Shown here in pieces: positions 51,000 through 61,271 of a DNA stretch of 64,000 nt. This stretch comes from Ottowia thiooxydans DSM 14619. Lineage in GTDB: Bacteria; Pseudomonadota; Gammaproteobacteria; Burkholderiales; Burkholderiaceae_C. The stretch covers positions 118,367 through 182,366 of the forward strand of contig NZ_AUGX01000015.1 of the NCBI RefSeq assembly GCF_000422885.1. Reading direction: 5' to 3'. The translations under genes were made by a program, and so were the position numbers. Each line of letters opens with the position of its first letter. The stretch's first letter is position 1. The notes under the pieces are model-generated. The model did not search any database. It was given only the letters and a program-made list of their open reading frames with translations, and was not told the DNA's origin.

Positions 51000-52478
51000 A
51001 TGACCTCTTCTGCTCTGGTATGGCTACGGCGCGATCTGCGTTGCTACGATCAATCCGCCCTCTATCAGGCGCTGCGTCGGTTTGAGCGTGTTTATTGTGC
51101 CTTTATCTTCGATACCGATATTTTGGATGTCCTGCCCAATAGGGAGGACAGGCGCGTGGAGTTCATCCACGCCAGCGTGCTCGAACTCCATGAGGCCTTG
51201 CAGGCCATGGCGCTGCGCAGCGGAGCTCCGGGCGGCGGTGTGATGGTGCGTACTGGTTCTGCGGCAAGCTGCATTGTGGAACTGGCGCAAAAACTGGGTG
51301 TGCAGGAGGTGCTGACCAACCGGGACTATGAGCCTCAAGCAGTGGAGCGAGACCGGCGCGTGGCGCAGGATCTGCGTTCGCTGGGTATTGCGTTCACCGA
51401 CTACAAAGATCATGTGCTGCTTGATAGGGATGAGGTACTTACGCAGCAAGGAAGCCCATATAGTGTGTTCACGCCTTACAAACGCGCCTGGCTGCAAAAA
51501 TTGGACGCGTTTCAGCTCAAGCCCTATCCGGTAGAGCGCTATGCAAGGCACCTGGCAGAACTCCCACGGGGTGAGCGCCTGCCTACTCTGGAAGACCTTG
51601 GCTTCTCCCGGACCAACTTGAAGGACTTGCGGATTCCTTTGGGTATGAAAGGGGCGCAGCAACTGCTGCAAGACTTCTTGCCGCGCATGCGCGCGTATGA
51701 CGTAGATCGGGATTTCCCCGGCCGCAAAGGCGTCTCATACCTCTCAGTGCATTTGCGCTTTGGCACCGTTTCGATTCGCCAACTCGCTGCGCTGGCTCAA
51801 GAGCGCGCTCTGCAGGGTGACCCAGGCGCTCAGACCTGGCTTTCAGAGCTGGCTTGGCGTGATTTCTACTTCATGATCTTGCACTATCACCCGCATGTAG
51901 TGACCCAATCATTTCGCCCCGCTTACGACCTTGTAGCCTGGGATGACGCGCCTGAACTTTGGCAGGCTTGGTGCAACGCCCAGACCGGCTATCCACTGGT
52001 GGATGCTGCCATGCGGCAACTGCACCAGACTGGCTACATGCACAACCGCCTGCGTATGGTGGTTGGCAGCTTTCTCACCAAAGACCTGGGTATTGACTGG
52101 CGCAGGGGTGAACGCCATTTTGCTGAGCACCTCAATGATTACGACCTATCTGCCAACAATGGTGGGTGGCAGTGGGCGGCATCAACGGGCTGCGATGCAC
52201 AACCATGGTTTCGCATCTTCAATCCTGTAACCCAATCGCAGCGCTTCGATCCTGATGGCCGATTTATTCGTCGGTACGTACCTGAGTTGGCGAAGGTCCC
52301 AGACAAGCATATTCACTTTCCTGCTGGCATGAAGCCGGCGGAGCTGCAAGCGTGTGGCGTTCATTTGGGCAAAACCTATCCGGCTCCAATCGTTGATCAT
52401 GCCCGCGCGCGTCAGCGAACTCTGATGCGATTTCACTTTCTTAGCGCAGACGCGAAGCCTGCGACTGACGCAGAGTGA
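51000..52478 (+). CDS. phr: Deoxyribodipyrimidine photolyase
   Basis: Repairs cyclobutane pyrimidine dimers using blue light. From the ATG at 51000 the protein has 492 residues: an N-terminal antenna-binding Rossmann domain (SSALVWLRRDLRCYDQSAL) and the C-terminal FAD domain with LSELAWRDFYFMILHYHP, HNRLRMVVGSFLTKDLGIDW and the signature NNGGWQWAASTGCDAQPWFRIFNP-type region near 400. This is class I CPD photolyase type, longer than E. coli PhrB (472). The frame extends to 50952 but the extra residues are not conserved-looking. Confidence 0.93.
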   Translation: MTSSALVWLRRDLRCYDQSALYQALRRFERVYCAFIFDTDILDVLPNREDRRVEFIHASVLELHEALQAMALRSGAPGGGVMVRTGSAASCIVELAQKLGVQEVLTNRDYEPQAVERDRRVAQDLRSLGIAFTDYKDHVLLDRDEVLTQQGSPYSVFTPYKRAWLQKLDAFQLKPYPVERYARHLAELPRGERLPTLEDLGFSRTNLKDLRIPLGMKGAQQLLQDFLPRMRAYDVDRDFPGRKGVSYLSVHLRFGTVSIRQLAALAQERALQGDPGAQTWLSELAWRDFYFMILHYHPHVVTQSFRPAYDLVAWDDAPELWQAWCNAQTGYPLVDAAMRQLHQTGYMHNRLRMVVGSFLTKDLGIDWRRGERHFAEHLNDYDLSANNGGWQWAASTGCDAQPWFRIFNPVTQSQRFDPDGRFIRRYVPELAKVPDKHIHFPAGMKPAELQACGVHLGKTYPAPIVDHARARQRTLMRFHFLSADAKPATDAE

Positions 52479-52551
52479 CGGGTCTGATTGAGCTTCTTTG
52501 CCTCTGCTCGCCTAGAGGGCCTCTAGCCCCCTGGTCCGGAGCTCGCCGTAT

Positions 52552-52677
52552 CCGTTCACACCTTCTGAGGTTCTATGGTTTCGGTCAAGTTGCAAAGATC
52601 GTTTGAGCTACAAACTACCGTTCGGGTTGAGCTTGTCGAAACCTTGCGCAACGCTTCGACAAGCTCAGCGCGAACGG
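52552..52677. repeat. Composite intergenic repeat, copy B (full length)
   Basis: Part one starts CCGTTCACACC (52552) and includes TGAGGTTCTATGGTTTCGG (from 52566). Part two, 52618-52677, is an imperfect palindrome: CCGTTCG ... CGAACGG outside and GAGCTTGTCGAA (52629) / TTCGACAAGCTC (52655) inside. 23 bases of part one and 47 of 48 bases of part two also occur at 63578 and 63627. It lies between phr and the convergent small-protein genes and may serve as a bidirectional terminator or REP-like site. Confidence 0.85.
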
Positions 52678-52747
52678 TTCTTATGAGCTTTTCAAAGGGC
52701 TTATAGCCTTCTCAGGCAGAACGGGATGCAAATTTTATAAGGCCGCA

Positions 52748-52918
52748 TCAATAGTTGTCTTTTGAGACGTCCGTATGCGGCTTGCGTCGGGCGGATCGGT
52801 CGACGAGCAGCCACGCGAAAAGCAGCGGAGCTATGACGGCAAGCGTCGCCAGCAGGACGTGCAGCAGATCAGTCAAAGTGATGCGGACCGGACTGCTTGA
52901 TTTGAGGTCTGGTTTCAT
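52748..52918 (-). CDS. Small membrane protein, second of an overlapping pair
   Basis: The reverse-strand ATG at 52918 opens 56 codons. The product has a charged start (MKPDLKSSSPVRI), one strong membrane helix (LTDLLHVLLATLAVIAPLLFAWLL without charge) and a basic polar tail (DRSARRKPHTDVSKDNY). It overlaps the end of the upstream small frame by 50 bases in another phase. No strong ribosome binding site is seen, so translation may be coupled. I do not recognise a family; a subunit-like partner of a membrane complex is possible. Confidence 0.4.
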   Translation of the reverse strand: MKPDLKSSSPVRITLTDLLHVLLATLAVIAPLLFAWLLVDRSARRKPHTDVSKDNY

Positions 52919-53012
52919 ACCACGCCGCTATGCGACTGAACACGCAAAACAGTGTGATGAACCCAGAAATCACAGAAAGTACGAAAACAATGTCCTGGAG
53001 AAATTGAGGCAT
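52869..53012 (-). CDS. Small membrane protein, first of an overlapping pair
   Basis: The reverse-strand ATG at 53012 opens 47 codons. Residues about 6-27 form one hydrophobic helix (FLQDIVFVLSVISGFITLFC, about 4-23, then VFSRIAAWYETRPQ), with a short polar C-terminus ending HHFD. One helix with a short tail is the usual form of bacterial small membrane proteins. It is below most gene-finder limits. There is no strong Shine-Dalgarno. The order (small protein pair facing away from torF-kdp) raises the idea of a Kdp accessory, but they lack KdpF-like sequence. Confidence 0.4.
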   Translation of the reverse strand: MPQFLQDIVFVLSVISGFITLFCVFSRIAAWYETRPQIKQSGPHHFD

Positions 53013-53254
53013 TTCGCGGCGTCTAGTGGCCCTTGAATTTGTGGCTGAACCTTACGCTGAAGCGGCCCCTTAGGTCGTAAATTCCGCATAAATTCTCGCT
53101 CGTCCGTGCGGAGTTTCAGCAGGCCTCGAAAGGACGCTTTTCCGCGCTCTCCGTAGAAGAGCTCGCTTGAAATTTACGCAGAAGTTATGACGACGCGGAA
53201 GGTAAAAGCGAATACTGACGCATGGCAATTTCGCCGTTCGATTCCGATAAGGAT

Positions 53255-53962
53255 ATGCGTCTCAAGCTCTTCAAATCTCTCGCAGGTACCGCTGCGCTAT
53301 GCGGTGGTGCTGCGGTCGCCGCGTGGCCCACGGCGGCTGCCGCCCAACTCACTGGTAGCCTGGCACTGACTTCTGACTACGTATGGCGTGGCTCTTCCCA
53401 AACCCGCGAGAAGCCTGCTATTCAAGGCGCTGTCAAATACGCCCATGACTCGGGGCTCTATGCATCGGTGTGGGGTTCGAACGTCAAATTCAAGCCCGAC
53501 AACGGTGCGACGGCTGAGTTAGATATCGCGCTGGGATGGAACGGAAAAGTCGCTCCAGACTGGGCGCTTGATGTGTACTTCCTTCGTTACCAGTACCCAG
53601 GCGCGCATACGAGTCTCAACTGGAATGAGATCAATGCCGCCGTGACCTGGCGTGACAACTATTGGATATCAGTCGGGCGTTCCACGAATGCAATGGCCAG
53701 CAAGTCGACCGGTACCTACGCGCTCATCGGAACGCGCTACCCCATCAATGATGACTGGCGAGTAGAGGGAACGCTGGCACGTTACTTCCTGGACCATGCA
53801 TACGCCAAGAGCTACACGCATGGGTCTCTCGGCGTCATCTGGGCGTTCAAGGCGCCCTTCGAGGCTCGGCTGACAGTGCACAGCACCGACTCAGCGACCA
53901 AGCAGCTCTTCCCTGGCATGGGCGGTTCACGCGTCGAGTTTGCGCTTCAGGCGTCTTTCTAA
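53255..53962 (+). CDS. TorF-family putative porin
   Basis: From the ATG at 53255 (preceded by AAGG) the precursor has 235 residues. A signal peptide ends near WPTAAAAQ (about residue 29). The mature protein starts LTGSLALTSDYVWRGSSQT, the hallmark of TorF/Gcw_chp outer-membrane proteins, and alternates aromatic and polar strands (YASVWGSNVKF, DWALDVYFLRYQYPG, YWISVGRSTNAM) to a C-terminal Phe (ALQASF), the outer-membrane sorting signal. In other betaproteobacteria such genes often sit beside ammonium transport; here it stands 53 bases before kdpA, suggesting K+ entry through the outer membrane. An ATG at 53222 would spoil the signal. Confidence 0.8.
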   Translation: MRLKLFKSLAGTAALCGGAAVAAWPTAAAAQLTGSLALTSDYVWRGSSQTREKPAIQGAVKYAHDSGLYASVWGSNVKFKPDNGATAELDIALGWNGKVAPDWALDVYFLRYQYPGAHTSLNWNEINAAVTWRDNYWISVGRSTNAMASKSTGTYALIGTRYPINDDWRVEGTLARYFLDHAYAKSYTHGSLGVIWAFKAPFEARLTVHSTDSATKQLFPGMGGSRVEFALQASF

Positions 53963-54015
53963 GCGGTTCATTTTCGTGACCGCACCCCTCTTTGGGATCC
54001 ACAGAGTATCAAATC

Positions 54016-55746
54016 ATGCTTGAACCACTTCTCCTACTAGCGCTGCTCATTCTGGTGGGCTGGCCATTCGGTCGCTATCTCGCGGCGGTCATGCGCGGCG
54101 CTCCTATGCGCAGCGACGCGATGTTTTCCTGGGCCGAACGCCCTCTCTATGCATTGCTGGGCACCCGGCCCCAAGTGGGCATGAGCTGGCGTGGGTATGT
54201 CGGCGCATTCTTGTTGTCCAACCTGTTGCTCGCCATCACCGTATGGGTACTCTTCATGACGCAGGCTTGGCTGCCCCTCAATCCGGATGGTGTGCCGAAT
54301 ATGAGTTGGGACTTGGCGCTGCACACGATGGTGTCGTTCCTCACGAACACCAACCAGCAGCACTACTCAGGCCAGGCCCAGTTGTCTTACTTGTCGCAGA
54401 TGACGGGCATTGTGGGCCTCCAGGTGGTCACGCCTGTCATGGGTTTGGCAATGGTCGCGGCCACATTGCGTGGGCTGTTCGGCGGCCGCCAGGCTATGAA
54501 TCAGGAACTGAGCCACTCCACTACGTCAGATACCAAGGCCACCATTGACGTAGGAAACTATTGGGCCGACGTGATACGCGCCACGCTGCGTTTTGTGCTT
54601 CCGCTGTGTCTCGTATGGTCCGCATTGCTGACTTGGCAGGGCGTGCCAGCCACCCTCTCGGCAGGCCCCGTGGCAACGCCCGTAGAAGCCACTGCAGAGT
54701 TCAAGGAGCAAAAAATACCGCTCGGCCCTGTGGCGCCCATGGTCGCCATCAAGCAACTGGGTAGCAACGGTGGTGGATGGTACGGCCCGAACAGTTCGGT
54801 GCCGCTGGAAAACCCCACGCCACTCAGCAACTTCCTCGAGCTCTTTGCCATTGCCATCATTCCTGTATCCATTGTGTTCATGGTGGCGCCTTTTACGGGG
54901 CGGCGCAGGTTCGGAACCATGGTGTTCGGCACCATGCTGGCCATGTCTGTTCTTTCGGCTGGCATCAGCCTGTGGTCAGAAAGCTATTCCGCAACCACTG
55001 TGGATACCGCGCTGATGGAGGGCAAAGAGGTTCGACTGGGGGCTGAAGCTTCGGCGCTGTGGGCTGCCACTACGACGCAGATCAACAACGGCTCCGTTAA
55101 TTCGATGCTCGACTCTGCAGCTCCCCTGACTGGAATGATGTCCATGATCAACATGCTGATCAACGCCATCTGGGGTGGGGTGGGTTGCGGCCTGATGCAA
55201 TTCCTGGTTTATCTGATGCTGTCAGTCTTCCTGGCAGGCCTCATGACGGGGCGTACGCCGGAGCTATTTGGTCGAAAAATCGAAGGGCCGGAAGTCAAGC
55301 TATTGGCGATCCTGGTGCTGCTCCAGCCGTTGGTGATCCTGGGCTTTACCGCAGTCACGTTGGCTGTACCCAACCTGGCAGGCAATTCGAATCCGGGCTT
55401 CCACGGTATTAGTCAGGTCTTCTACGAGTATGTCTCGGCCTTTGCCAATAACGGATCAGGTTTTGAGGGCTTGGGCGATGCCACAGTGTGGTGGAACGTC
55501 AGTTGCGCCATTGTGCTGGCACTTGGTCGCTTTCCTTCCCTGGTGATCCCCCTGGCCATCTCCGCCATGCTGGCAGCCAAACGCCGCTCCCCGGAAAGCT
55601 CAGGAACGCTTCAGGTCGAAACGCCGACGTTCGCATTCACGCTGATTGGTATCGCCGTCATTCTCACGCTCTTGCAGTTCATGCCCGTGCTGGTCCTTGG
55701 CCCCGTAGCTGACCATTTGTTGCTGACTGAGTTGCTGGCTCGGTGA
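54016..55746 (+). CDS. kdpA: Potassium-transporting ATPase, K+-selective channel subunit A
   Basis: KdpA is the channel-like subunit that binds K+ in the KdpFABC pump. From the ATG at 54016 it has 576 residues with about ten membrane helices. The four pore-loop repeats can be located: [44 protein letters not shown] and [12 protein letters not shown]; each supplies selectivity-filter glycines. The third filter carries SMLDS where E. coli has AMHDS, as in other non-enteric KdpA proteins. The first gene of kdpABC; kdpB follows after 13 bases. No kdpF-like small frame lies before it. Confidence 0.95.
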   Translation: MLEPLLLLALLILVGWPFGRYLAAVMRGAPMRSDAMFSWAERPLYALLGTRPQVGMSWRGYVGAFLLSNLLLAITVWVLFMTQAWLPLNPDGVPNMSWDLALHTMVSFLTNTNQQHYSGQAQLSYLSQMTGIVGLQVVTPVMGLAMVAATLRGLFGGRQAMNQELSHSTTSDTKATIDVGNYWADVIRATLRFVLPLCLVWSALLTWQGVPATLSAGPVATPVEATAEFKEQKIPLGPVAPMVAIKQLGSNGGGWYGPNSSVPLENPTPLSNFLELFAIAIIPVSIVFMVAPFTGRRRFGTMVFGTMLAMSVLSAGISLWSESYSATTVDTALMEGKEVRLGAEASALWAATTTQINNGSVNSMLDSAAPLTGMMSMINMLINAIWGGVGCGLMQFLVYLMLSVFLAGLMTGRTPELFGRKIEGPEVKLLAILVLLQPLVILGFTAVTLAVPNLAGNSNPGFHGISQVFYEYVSAFANNGSGFEGLGDATVWWNVSCAIVLALGRFPSLVIPLAISAMLAAKRRSPESSGTLQVETPTFAFTLIGIAVILTLLQFMPVLVLGPVADHLLLTELLAR

Positions 55747-55759
55747 AGGAATCTCAAAC

Positions 55760-57784
55760 ATGACGACTACAAATACACAATCCTCGGTGAGCAACGCGCA
55801 CAGCTTAAAGCCCGCGCTGATTGATTCGATCAAGAAGCTGGCCCCTCAGCACGCCATTAAGAATCCCGTGATGGCCGTGGTCTGGCTGGGCACTGTTCTA
55901 ACAGGTGTGGCTACCATCGCTGGGTGGACCACCGCCGGTTTTGGCTGGTCCGTGACGCTGATCCTGCTGGCAACCGTGTTGTTCGCCAACTTCGCAGAAG
56001 CGGTGGCTGAGGCACGTGGCCGCGGCCAGGCAGCTTCCTTGCGCCGAGCTCGCAAGGATCTGGTCGCACGCCGGGTCGATAAGGCGGGCAAGGAAACCAC
56101 TGTGCCGGCAGCAGAGTTGCGGCCCGGGGACTTGGTGGTCGTAGAAGAAGGCCAACTCGTACCCGCAGACGGTGAGATCGTTGAAGGTTTGGCGACCATC
56201 AACGAGGCCGCAGTGACCGGAGAGTCCGCGCCAGTGCTGCGCGAAGCCGGGACTGACCGCTCAGGCGTGATCGGCGGCACCAAGGTACTGTCTGATCGCA
56301 TCATTGTTCGCGTGACAGCCGAACCAGGCGCCAGTTTTCTGGACCGCATGATCTCACTCGTGGAAGGTTCGAACCGGCAAAAAACGCCCAACGAGATCGC
56401 TTTGGGCATCGTGCTCGCCGTCATGACCCTGACTTTCCTGATTGTGGTGGTCACGCTGCCCTTCATTGCTGGCTTCGTGAACGTTGAGATCAATGTGGTG
56501 CTGCTGGTGGCGCTGCTGGTTTGCCTCATTCCCACCACCATTGGCGGCCTGTTGCCCGCCATTGGCATTGCGGGCATGAACCGCGCGCTCAAGGCCAATG
56601 TGCTGGCCAAGTCCGGTAAGGCGGTGGAGGTGGCGGGCGACGTAGATGTGCTGCTGCTCGACAAGACCGGCACGATCACCTACGGCGATCGCCAGGCCAC
56701 GGCTTTTTATGCGCTCGCTGGTGTGGACGCCAGCCATCTTCGCCAGGCCGCATTGCTGGCTTCACTGGCGGATCCCACGCCGGAAGGCAAATCGATTGTC
56801 AAACTGGCCCGCGAGAAGGGCGAGCAGCTTGTTGATCCGGCGCATGCTCACTTTATGCCGTTTACTGCGCAGACTCGCATGTCTGGCGTTGATTTGCCGG
56901 ATAACCGGGTGATCCGAAAAGGCGCCATGAGCGCGATCATCAAGCATGTTGAATCGCTGAATGGGCACGTTCTGGCTGAGCTGGAAGTGCGCGTCAATAA
57001 TGTCGCACGTAAAGGCGCCACACCTCTCGTCGTCAGCGATGGCCGCCACGTGCTTGGCATCATCGAACTGTCTGACGTGATCAAACCCGGCATCAAGGAG
57101 CGTTTTGCGCGCTTGCGTGAGATGGGCGTGAAGACAGTCATGATCACTGGCGACAACAAGTTGACCGCCGCCAGCATTGCCGCAGACGCCGGCGTAGATG
57201 ACTACATTGCCGAGGCTACACCCGAAGACAAGCTCGCTCGCATTCGTGCCGAACAGGCTGGAGGGCGCTTGGTGGCCATGGTGGGTGATGGCACTAACGA
57301 CGCGCCTGCACTTGCTCAGGCTGACGTGGGGCTGGCCATGAACTCTGGCACGCAAGCTGCGAAAGAGGCCGGCAATATGGTGGACCTGGATTCTGATCCG
57401 GCCAAGCTCCTGGCCGTGGTGGAGATCGGCAAGCAGCAGCTCATCACGCGCGGTGCGCTGACGACCTTCTCACTGGCGAATGATGTGTCCAAGTACTTCG
57501 CCATCCTGCCCGCACTGTTCGCTTCAGCCATACCGTCCATGGCTGCTCTCAATGTGATGAACCTGTCGAGCCCGTCCAGCGCCGTGTTGTCAGCATTGAT
57601 CTTCAACGCTTTCATCATTCCCGCGTTGATTCCACTAGCCCTGCGTGGCGTTCGCTTCAAACCAGCCAGCGCGACCCACCTGCTGCGCAACAACATGCTG
57701 ATCTACGGCGTCGGGGGTGTGGTGCTTCCGTTCATTGCGATCAAGTTCATCGACATGACTTTGTCTGTTCTCTTCCACATTTGA
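55760..57784 (+). CDS. kdpB: Potassium-transporting ATPase, ATP-hydrolysing subunit B
   Basis: KdpB is the P-type ATPase part of the pump. The 674-residue protein has the phosphorylated Asp301 in DKTGTIT, the TGES actuator motif (Thr153-Ser156), the hinge [12 protein letters not shown] and about seven membrane helices. The nucleotide-binding domain contains [13 protein letters not shown]. The E. coli length is 682. Energy coupling to KdpA is through the membrane interface. It ends ten bases before the kdpC ATG. Confidence 0.97.
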   Translation: MTTTNTQSSVSNAHSLKPALIDSIKKLAPQHAIKNPVMAVVWLGTVLTGVATIAGWTTAGFGWSVTLILLATVLFANFAEAVAEARGRGQAASLRRARKDLVARRVDKAGKETTVPAAELRPGDLVVVEEGQLVPADGEIVEGLATINEAAVTGESAPVLREAGTDRSGVIGGTKVLSDRIIVRVTAEPGASFLDRMISLVEGSNRQKTPNEIALGIVLAVMTLTFLIVVVTLPFIAGFVNVEINVVLLVALLVCLIPTTIGGLLPAIGIAGMNRALKANVLAKSGKAVEVAGDVDVLLLDKTGTITYGDRQATAFYALAGVDASHLRQAALLASLADPTPEGKSIVKLAREKGEQLVDPAHAHFMPFTAQTRMSGVDLPDNRVIRKGAMSAIIKHVESLNGHVLAELEVRVNNVARKGATPLVVSDGRHVLGIIELSDVIKPGIKERFARLREMGVKTVMITGDNKLTAASIAADAGVDDYIAEATPEDKLARIRAEQAGGRLVAMVGDGTNDAPALAQADVGLAMNSGTQAAKEAGNMVDLDSDPAKLLAVVEIGKQQLITRGALTTFSLANDVSKYFAILPALFASAIPSMAALNVMNLSSPSSAVLSALIFNAFIIPALIPLALRGVRFKPASATHLLRNNMLIYGVGGVVLPFIAIKFIDMTLSVLFHI

Positions 57785-57794
57785 GGTGTTTCCC

Positions 57795-58439
57795 ATGAAC
57801 GTTAACTCTTCTCTCACTTCCAATTCCGCTCAAGCTGGGAGAACCGGCCTTGAGCATTCTCCGGTGGTGGACCGGGGGGCTTGGCGTGGTGCCGTCGGCC
57901 TGATGGTTCTTTCTCTGGCCGGCTTCGGCTTCATCTACTCCCTGGCCGGTGTGGGTGTTGGGCAAGCCCTGTTCCCCAAGACGGCGAACGGCAGCATTGT
58001 CGAGCGTGATGGAAAAGTGATTGGCTCCGAGCTGGTGGCACAGCCCTTCGGCAGCGATCAATACTTTCAACCGCGACCCTCGGCAGCTGCATACAACACC
58101 ATGGCGCTGGCAGGCAGCAACCAGGCACGCACCAACCCGGAGATGCGCAAGCGGTTGGAAGAGGCGCGCATGGCCGTTGCGCAACGTGAGGATATAGAGC
58201 CCTCTGCCGTGCCTGGCGATCTGATCACGCAGTCCGGCGGGGGGATTGATCCTCACATCAGTCCGGAAGGTGCAGCGGTTCAGATTGCCAGGGTAGCCCG
58301 CGCACGAGGCTTGGATCCGAAAATCGTTCAAGCGATGGTTGCTGAGTACACCGAGGCTAAGCAGCTTGGTTTCCTGGGGCAGGAGCGGGTCAATGTTTTG
58401 AAACTCAATCTTGCCCTGGATTCACGCAAACCGGGCTAA
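57795..58439 (+). CDS. kdpC: Potassium-transporting ATPase, subunit C
   Basis: KdpC stabilises ATP binding to KdpB. From the ATG at 57795, with GAGGTG six bases upstream, it has 214 residues: one N-terminal membrane helix (about 34-58, VGLMVLSLAGFGFIYSLAGVG) and a periplasmic domain with ALFPKTANGSIVERDGKVIGSELVAQPF-like sequence (about 61-88), YFQPRPSAAAYN and the late ISPEGAAVQIARVARARG. The extra 30 N-terminal residues are polar. A GTG at 57786 is a possible alternative. kdpD begins after a 107-base gap. Confidence 0.95.
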   Translation: MNVNSSLTSNSAQAGRTGLEHSPVVDRGAWRGAVGLMVLSLAGFGFIYSLAGVGVGQALFPKTANGSIVERDGKVIGSELVAQPFGSDQYFQPRPSAAAYNTMALAGSNQARTNPEMRKRLEEARMAVAQREDIEPSAVPGDLITQSGGGIDPHISPEGAAVQIARVARARGLDPKIVQAMVAEYTEAKQLGFLGQERVNVLKLNLALDSRKPG

Positions 58440-58546
58440 GCTTTAAGTGGACCGACTGGCACGGATCCTTTCGAGCGATAAGATTATCAACACGCTCCTG
58501 GCTCCGACCTACCGGTTAGAACGCGCCGTGAACTCAACAGAAACCT

Positions 58547-61267
58547 ATGGGCTCTGAAAACAAAGAACAAGCTGACGCCCTTGTCGGTGAGCTGCGGCGC
58601 CAAGCGGCAGGGAGGCTGACCGTCTTTATTGGTGCCGCGCCCGGGGTAGGCAAAACCTACGCCATGCTGGCTCGTGCGCGTGAGCTACACCGCCAGGGGG
58701 TTGATGTGTTGATAGCGATCGTGGAGACGCACGGGCGTGGCGAGACACAAGCCATGGCCGATGGCCTGCCCCAGTTGCCACGAAAGAAGGTGGAGTACCA
58801 GGATCGCTTGCTTGATGAAATGGATCTCGACGGCCTCTTGGCGCGCAAACCTGCCATCGCGCTGGTGGATGAGCTGGCCCATCGCAACGCGCCGGGTAGT
58901 CGGCATGAGCGCCGATGGCAAGACGTGGAGGAGCTTCTCGATGCTGGCATTGACGTCTACACCACAGTCAACATCCAGCATCTGGAGAGTTTGAACGATG
59001 TCGTGCATCAGATCACCGGCATTCGCGTGAGCGAGACCGTGCCCGATTCAGTGTTCGAGCGGCTGCGAGACATTCGGCTGGTGGACTTGCCCGCGCGGGA
59101 ACTGATTGAGCGCCTGAACCAGGGTAAGGTGTACCTGCCGGAACAGGCCACTCAGGCCCTGCAAGCATTCTTCTCCCCATCCAATCTCACGGCGCTGCGC
59201 GAACTGGCCATGCAGACCGTCGCTGAGCACGTGGATGCGGATCTGCGTGAGAAGCGCACAGCTCGCGGATTGGCTGGCATGGTCATTCAACGCCATGTGC
59301 TGATTGCCATTGATGGCAAAGGCCAGTCGGAATACCTGGTGCGAGCTGGCGCGCGGATTGCTGAGAGACGCGGCGCACCCTGGTCGGTTGTTTCCGTGGA
59401 TACAGGGCACTCCGCTGACGCGGCGCTTCATGCGGAAGATCTCGAACATGCGGCGTCTCAGCGCCACTCGATGGCCTATGTGGAGCAGCAGCGCCAGATC
59501 GAAATCGACAAGGCTTTCGCTCTCGCGCGCAGTCTGGGCGGGGAGACAGAGATGATCCACAACACGGACATCACGCAGGCGCTTCTGGACGCCGCAGCCC
59601 TGCGAGGGGCCCGTGCCATCGTAATTGGACGTACCCGCGAGCGCCCCATTGCGCGAATTTTCAACCGCACATTGACTCAGCAGCTCTTGCAAAGAGGTGC
59701 TCGCTACGAACTGACCATCGTCAGCACCCCGCAGGTAAGGCAGCGTGCGCGGCGATTGCACGATCTGGCGGGCGAGCGGTTGGCCAAGGGCGAGCTGTCA
59801 CTAATCCTGCTCGCCACTTTAGGGGCCGTCGCGGCGGCTGCCGTCGCCGAGCGATTCGTGGGGTTGGAAGATCTATCCACGGTGTTTCTGATTGCAGTGT
59901 TGCTGGTGGCTTCCCGGACTCGCATGGCCGCTGCGGTCATCACCGCGATACTGTGCTTTCTAGCGTATGACTTCCTGTTCATCGAGCCGCGTTATACCTT
60001 TCTCATCAGCGCACAAAGGGGCGTGGCCACCGTGCTCCTGTTCATGGCCGCAGCTTTGATTGCCGGGCGTCTGGCGTCTAGGCTGAGAATGCAAGTGATC
60101 TCTTTGCGTGCTGCCAACACCCATGCCACGGTCATTCAAAACCTGGCTCGGCAATTGTCCAAGGCGGCCGATCTGGGTCAGGTTATTTCTGCCAGTTCTT
60201 CCGTGCTCCAGTCCAGCTTGAACGCTCAGGCATGGCTGCGCATTAACGGCGAGTCAGGCCCTTCTGCAGTTGAAAGTGAGTTCACCGAGAAAGATCTGGT
60301 GGCCGCAGACTGGTCGGAGCAACACGGACAAGCCAGCGGCCGCTACACCGACACGCTGGCCAACTCCAGTTGGTGGTTTCTTCCCATCCGCGCTGATCAA
60401 GACACGCTGGGCGTGGTGGGGCTGCGGTTTCCTCCAGGGATGGGGCGGCTGTCATTCGAACAGCGCAGACTTGCGGAGAGCATGACGGAAGACATCGGGC
60501 AAGCTGCATTGCGTGCTCGCCTAGTCTCAGAGCTGGAGGTGGCGCGAGTGGCCGGCGAAACAGAACGGCTGCGCTCAGCGCTGCTGTCTTCGGTCTCTCA
60601 TGATCTGCGTTCGCCGCTGTCATCCATGATCGGTGCGGCTGACAGCCTGGCCCGTTATGGGAAAGACATGAGCTCAGAGGATCGCCTGAGCTTATTGGAA
60701 ACCATTCGAGTGGAGGGCGAGCGACTGGACCGCTACATTCAGAATTTGCTGGACATGACCCGGTTGGGCCAGGATGGCCTGACCTTATCGCGTGATTGGA
60801 TTGGGGTGGATGAGCTCATTGGCTCCGCCTCGCGGCGTCTTCAGCGCTATGAGCCCACGGTGAAGGTGGAAAATGACATCGACCCTGAGATAGGGTTGAT
60901 CCACGTCCATCCGGCGTTGATCGAGCAAGCTATCTTCAATGTCATGGAAAACGCCGCTAAATTCTCTCCGCCGGGCGAGCCTATCAGGGTGCAGGCCCAA
61001 GCCGCCGAAGGCAATACCGTGCGCATTGATATCTCGGACCGCGGACCTGGCATTCCTGCACACGAACGGCGAAGAATATTCGACATGTTCTACAGTGTGG
61101 AGCGTGGAGACCGGGGAAAGCAGGGAACGGGTCTTGGCCTGACGATCGTCCAGGGGATTGTGGGCGCCCATATGGGGGCCGTGGAGGCTTTGCCTGGGCC
61201 CCAAGGGCAAGGTACATCCATTCGGCTGACCCTGCCACGGGGTGAGCAGCCTGGAAAAGAGGTTTGA
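58547..61267 (+). CDS. kdpD: Osmosensitive K+ channel histidine kinase
   Basis: KdpD senses low K+ and osmotic stress and phosphorylates KdpE. The 906-residue protein has the N-terminal KdpD domain with Walker A GAAPGVGKT (residues 29-37), DELAHRNAPGSRHERRW and a universal-stress-protein-like segment, four membrane helices (about 410-510), a GAF-like region and the kinase core. The phosphorylated His685 is in SSVSHDLRSPLSSM; nucleotide motifs VMENAAKFSP, DRGPGIP and GLGLTIVQGIV follow. The gap after kdpC (58440-58546) includes a GATAAGATTATC palindrome, possibly a separate promoter site. It overlaps nothing but ends five bases before kdpE. Confidence 0.95.
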   Translation: MGSENKEQADALVGELRRQAAGRLTVFIGAAPGVGKTYAMLARARELHRQGVDVLIAIVETHGRGETQAMADGLPQLPRKKVEYQDRLLDEMDLDGLLARKPAIALVDELAHRNAPGSRHERRWQDVEELLDAGIDVYTTVNIQHLESLNDVVHQITGIRVSETVPDSVFERLRDIRLVDLPARELIERLNQGKVYLPEQATQALQAFFSPSNLTALRELAMQTVAEHVDADLREKRTARGLAGMVIQRHVLIAIDGKGQSEYLVRAGARIAERRGAPWSVVSVDTGHSADAALHAEDLEHAASQRHSMAYVEQQRQIEIDKAFALARSLGGETEMIHNTDITQALLDAAALRGARAIVIGRTRERPIARIFNRTLTQQLLQRGARYELTIVSTPQVRQRARRLHDLAGERLAKGELSLILLATLGAVAAAAVAERFVGLEDLSTVFLIAVLLVASRTRMAAAVITAILCFLAYDFLFIEPRYTFLISAQRGVATVLLFMAAALIAGRLASRLRMQVISLRAANTHATVIQNLARQLSKAADLGQVISASSSVLQSSLNAQAWLRINGESGPSAVESEFTEKDLVAADWSEQHGQASGRYTDTLANSSWWFLPIRADQDTLGVVGLRFPPGMGRLSFEQRRLAESMTEDIGQAALRARLVSELEVARVAGETERLRSALLSSVSHDLRSPLSSMIGAADSLARYGKDMSSEDRLSLLETIRVEGERLDRYIQNLLDMTRLGQDGLTLSRDWIGVDELIGSASRRLQRYEPTVKVENDIDPEIGLIHVHPALIEQAIFNVMENAAKFSPPGEPIRVQAQAAEGNTVRIDISDRGPGIPAHERRRIFDMFYSVERGDRGKQGTGLGLTIVQGIVGAHMGAVEALPGPQGQGTSIRLTLPRGEQPGKEV

Positions 61268-61271
61268 ACTC

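Noticed and set aside
53963..54015. A kdpF gene between torF and kdpA
   Set aside because: The gap is only 53 bases and has no short hydrophobic frame of KdpF type.
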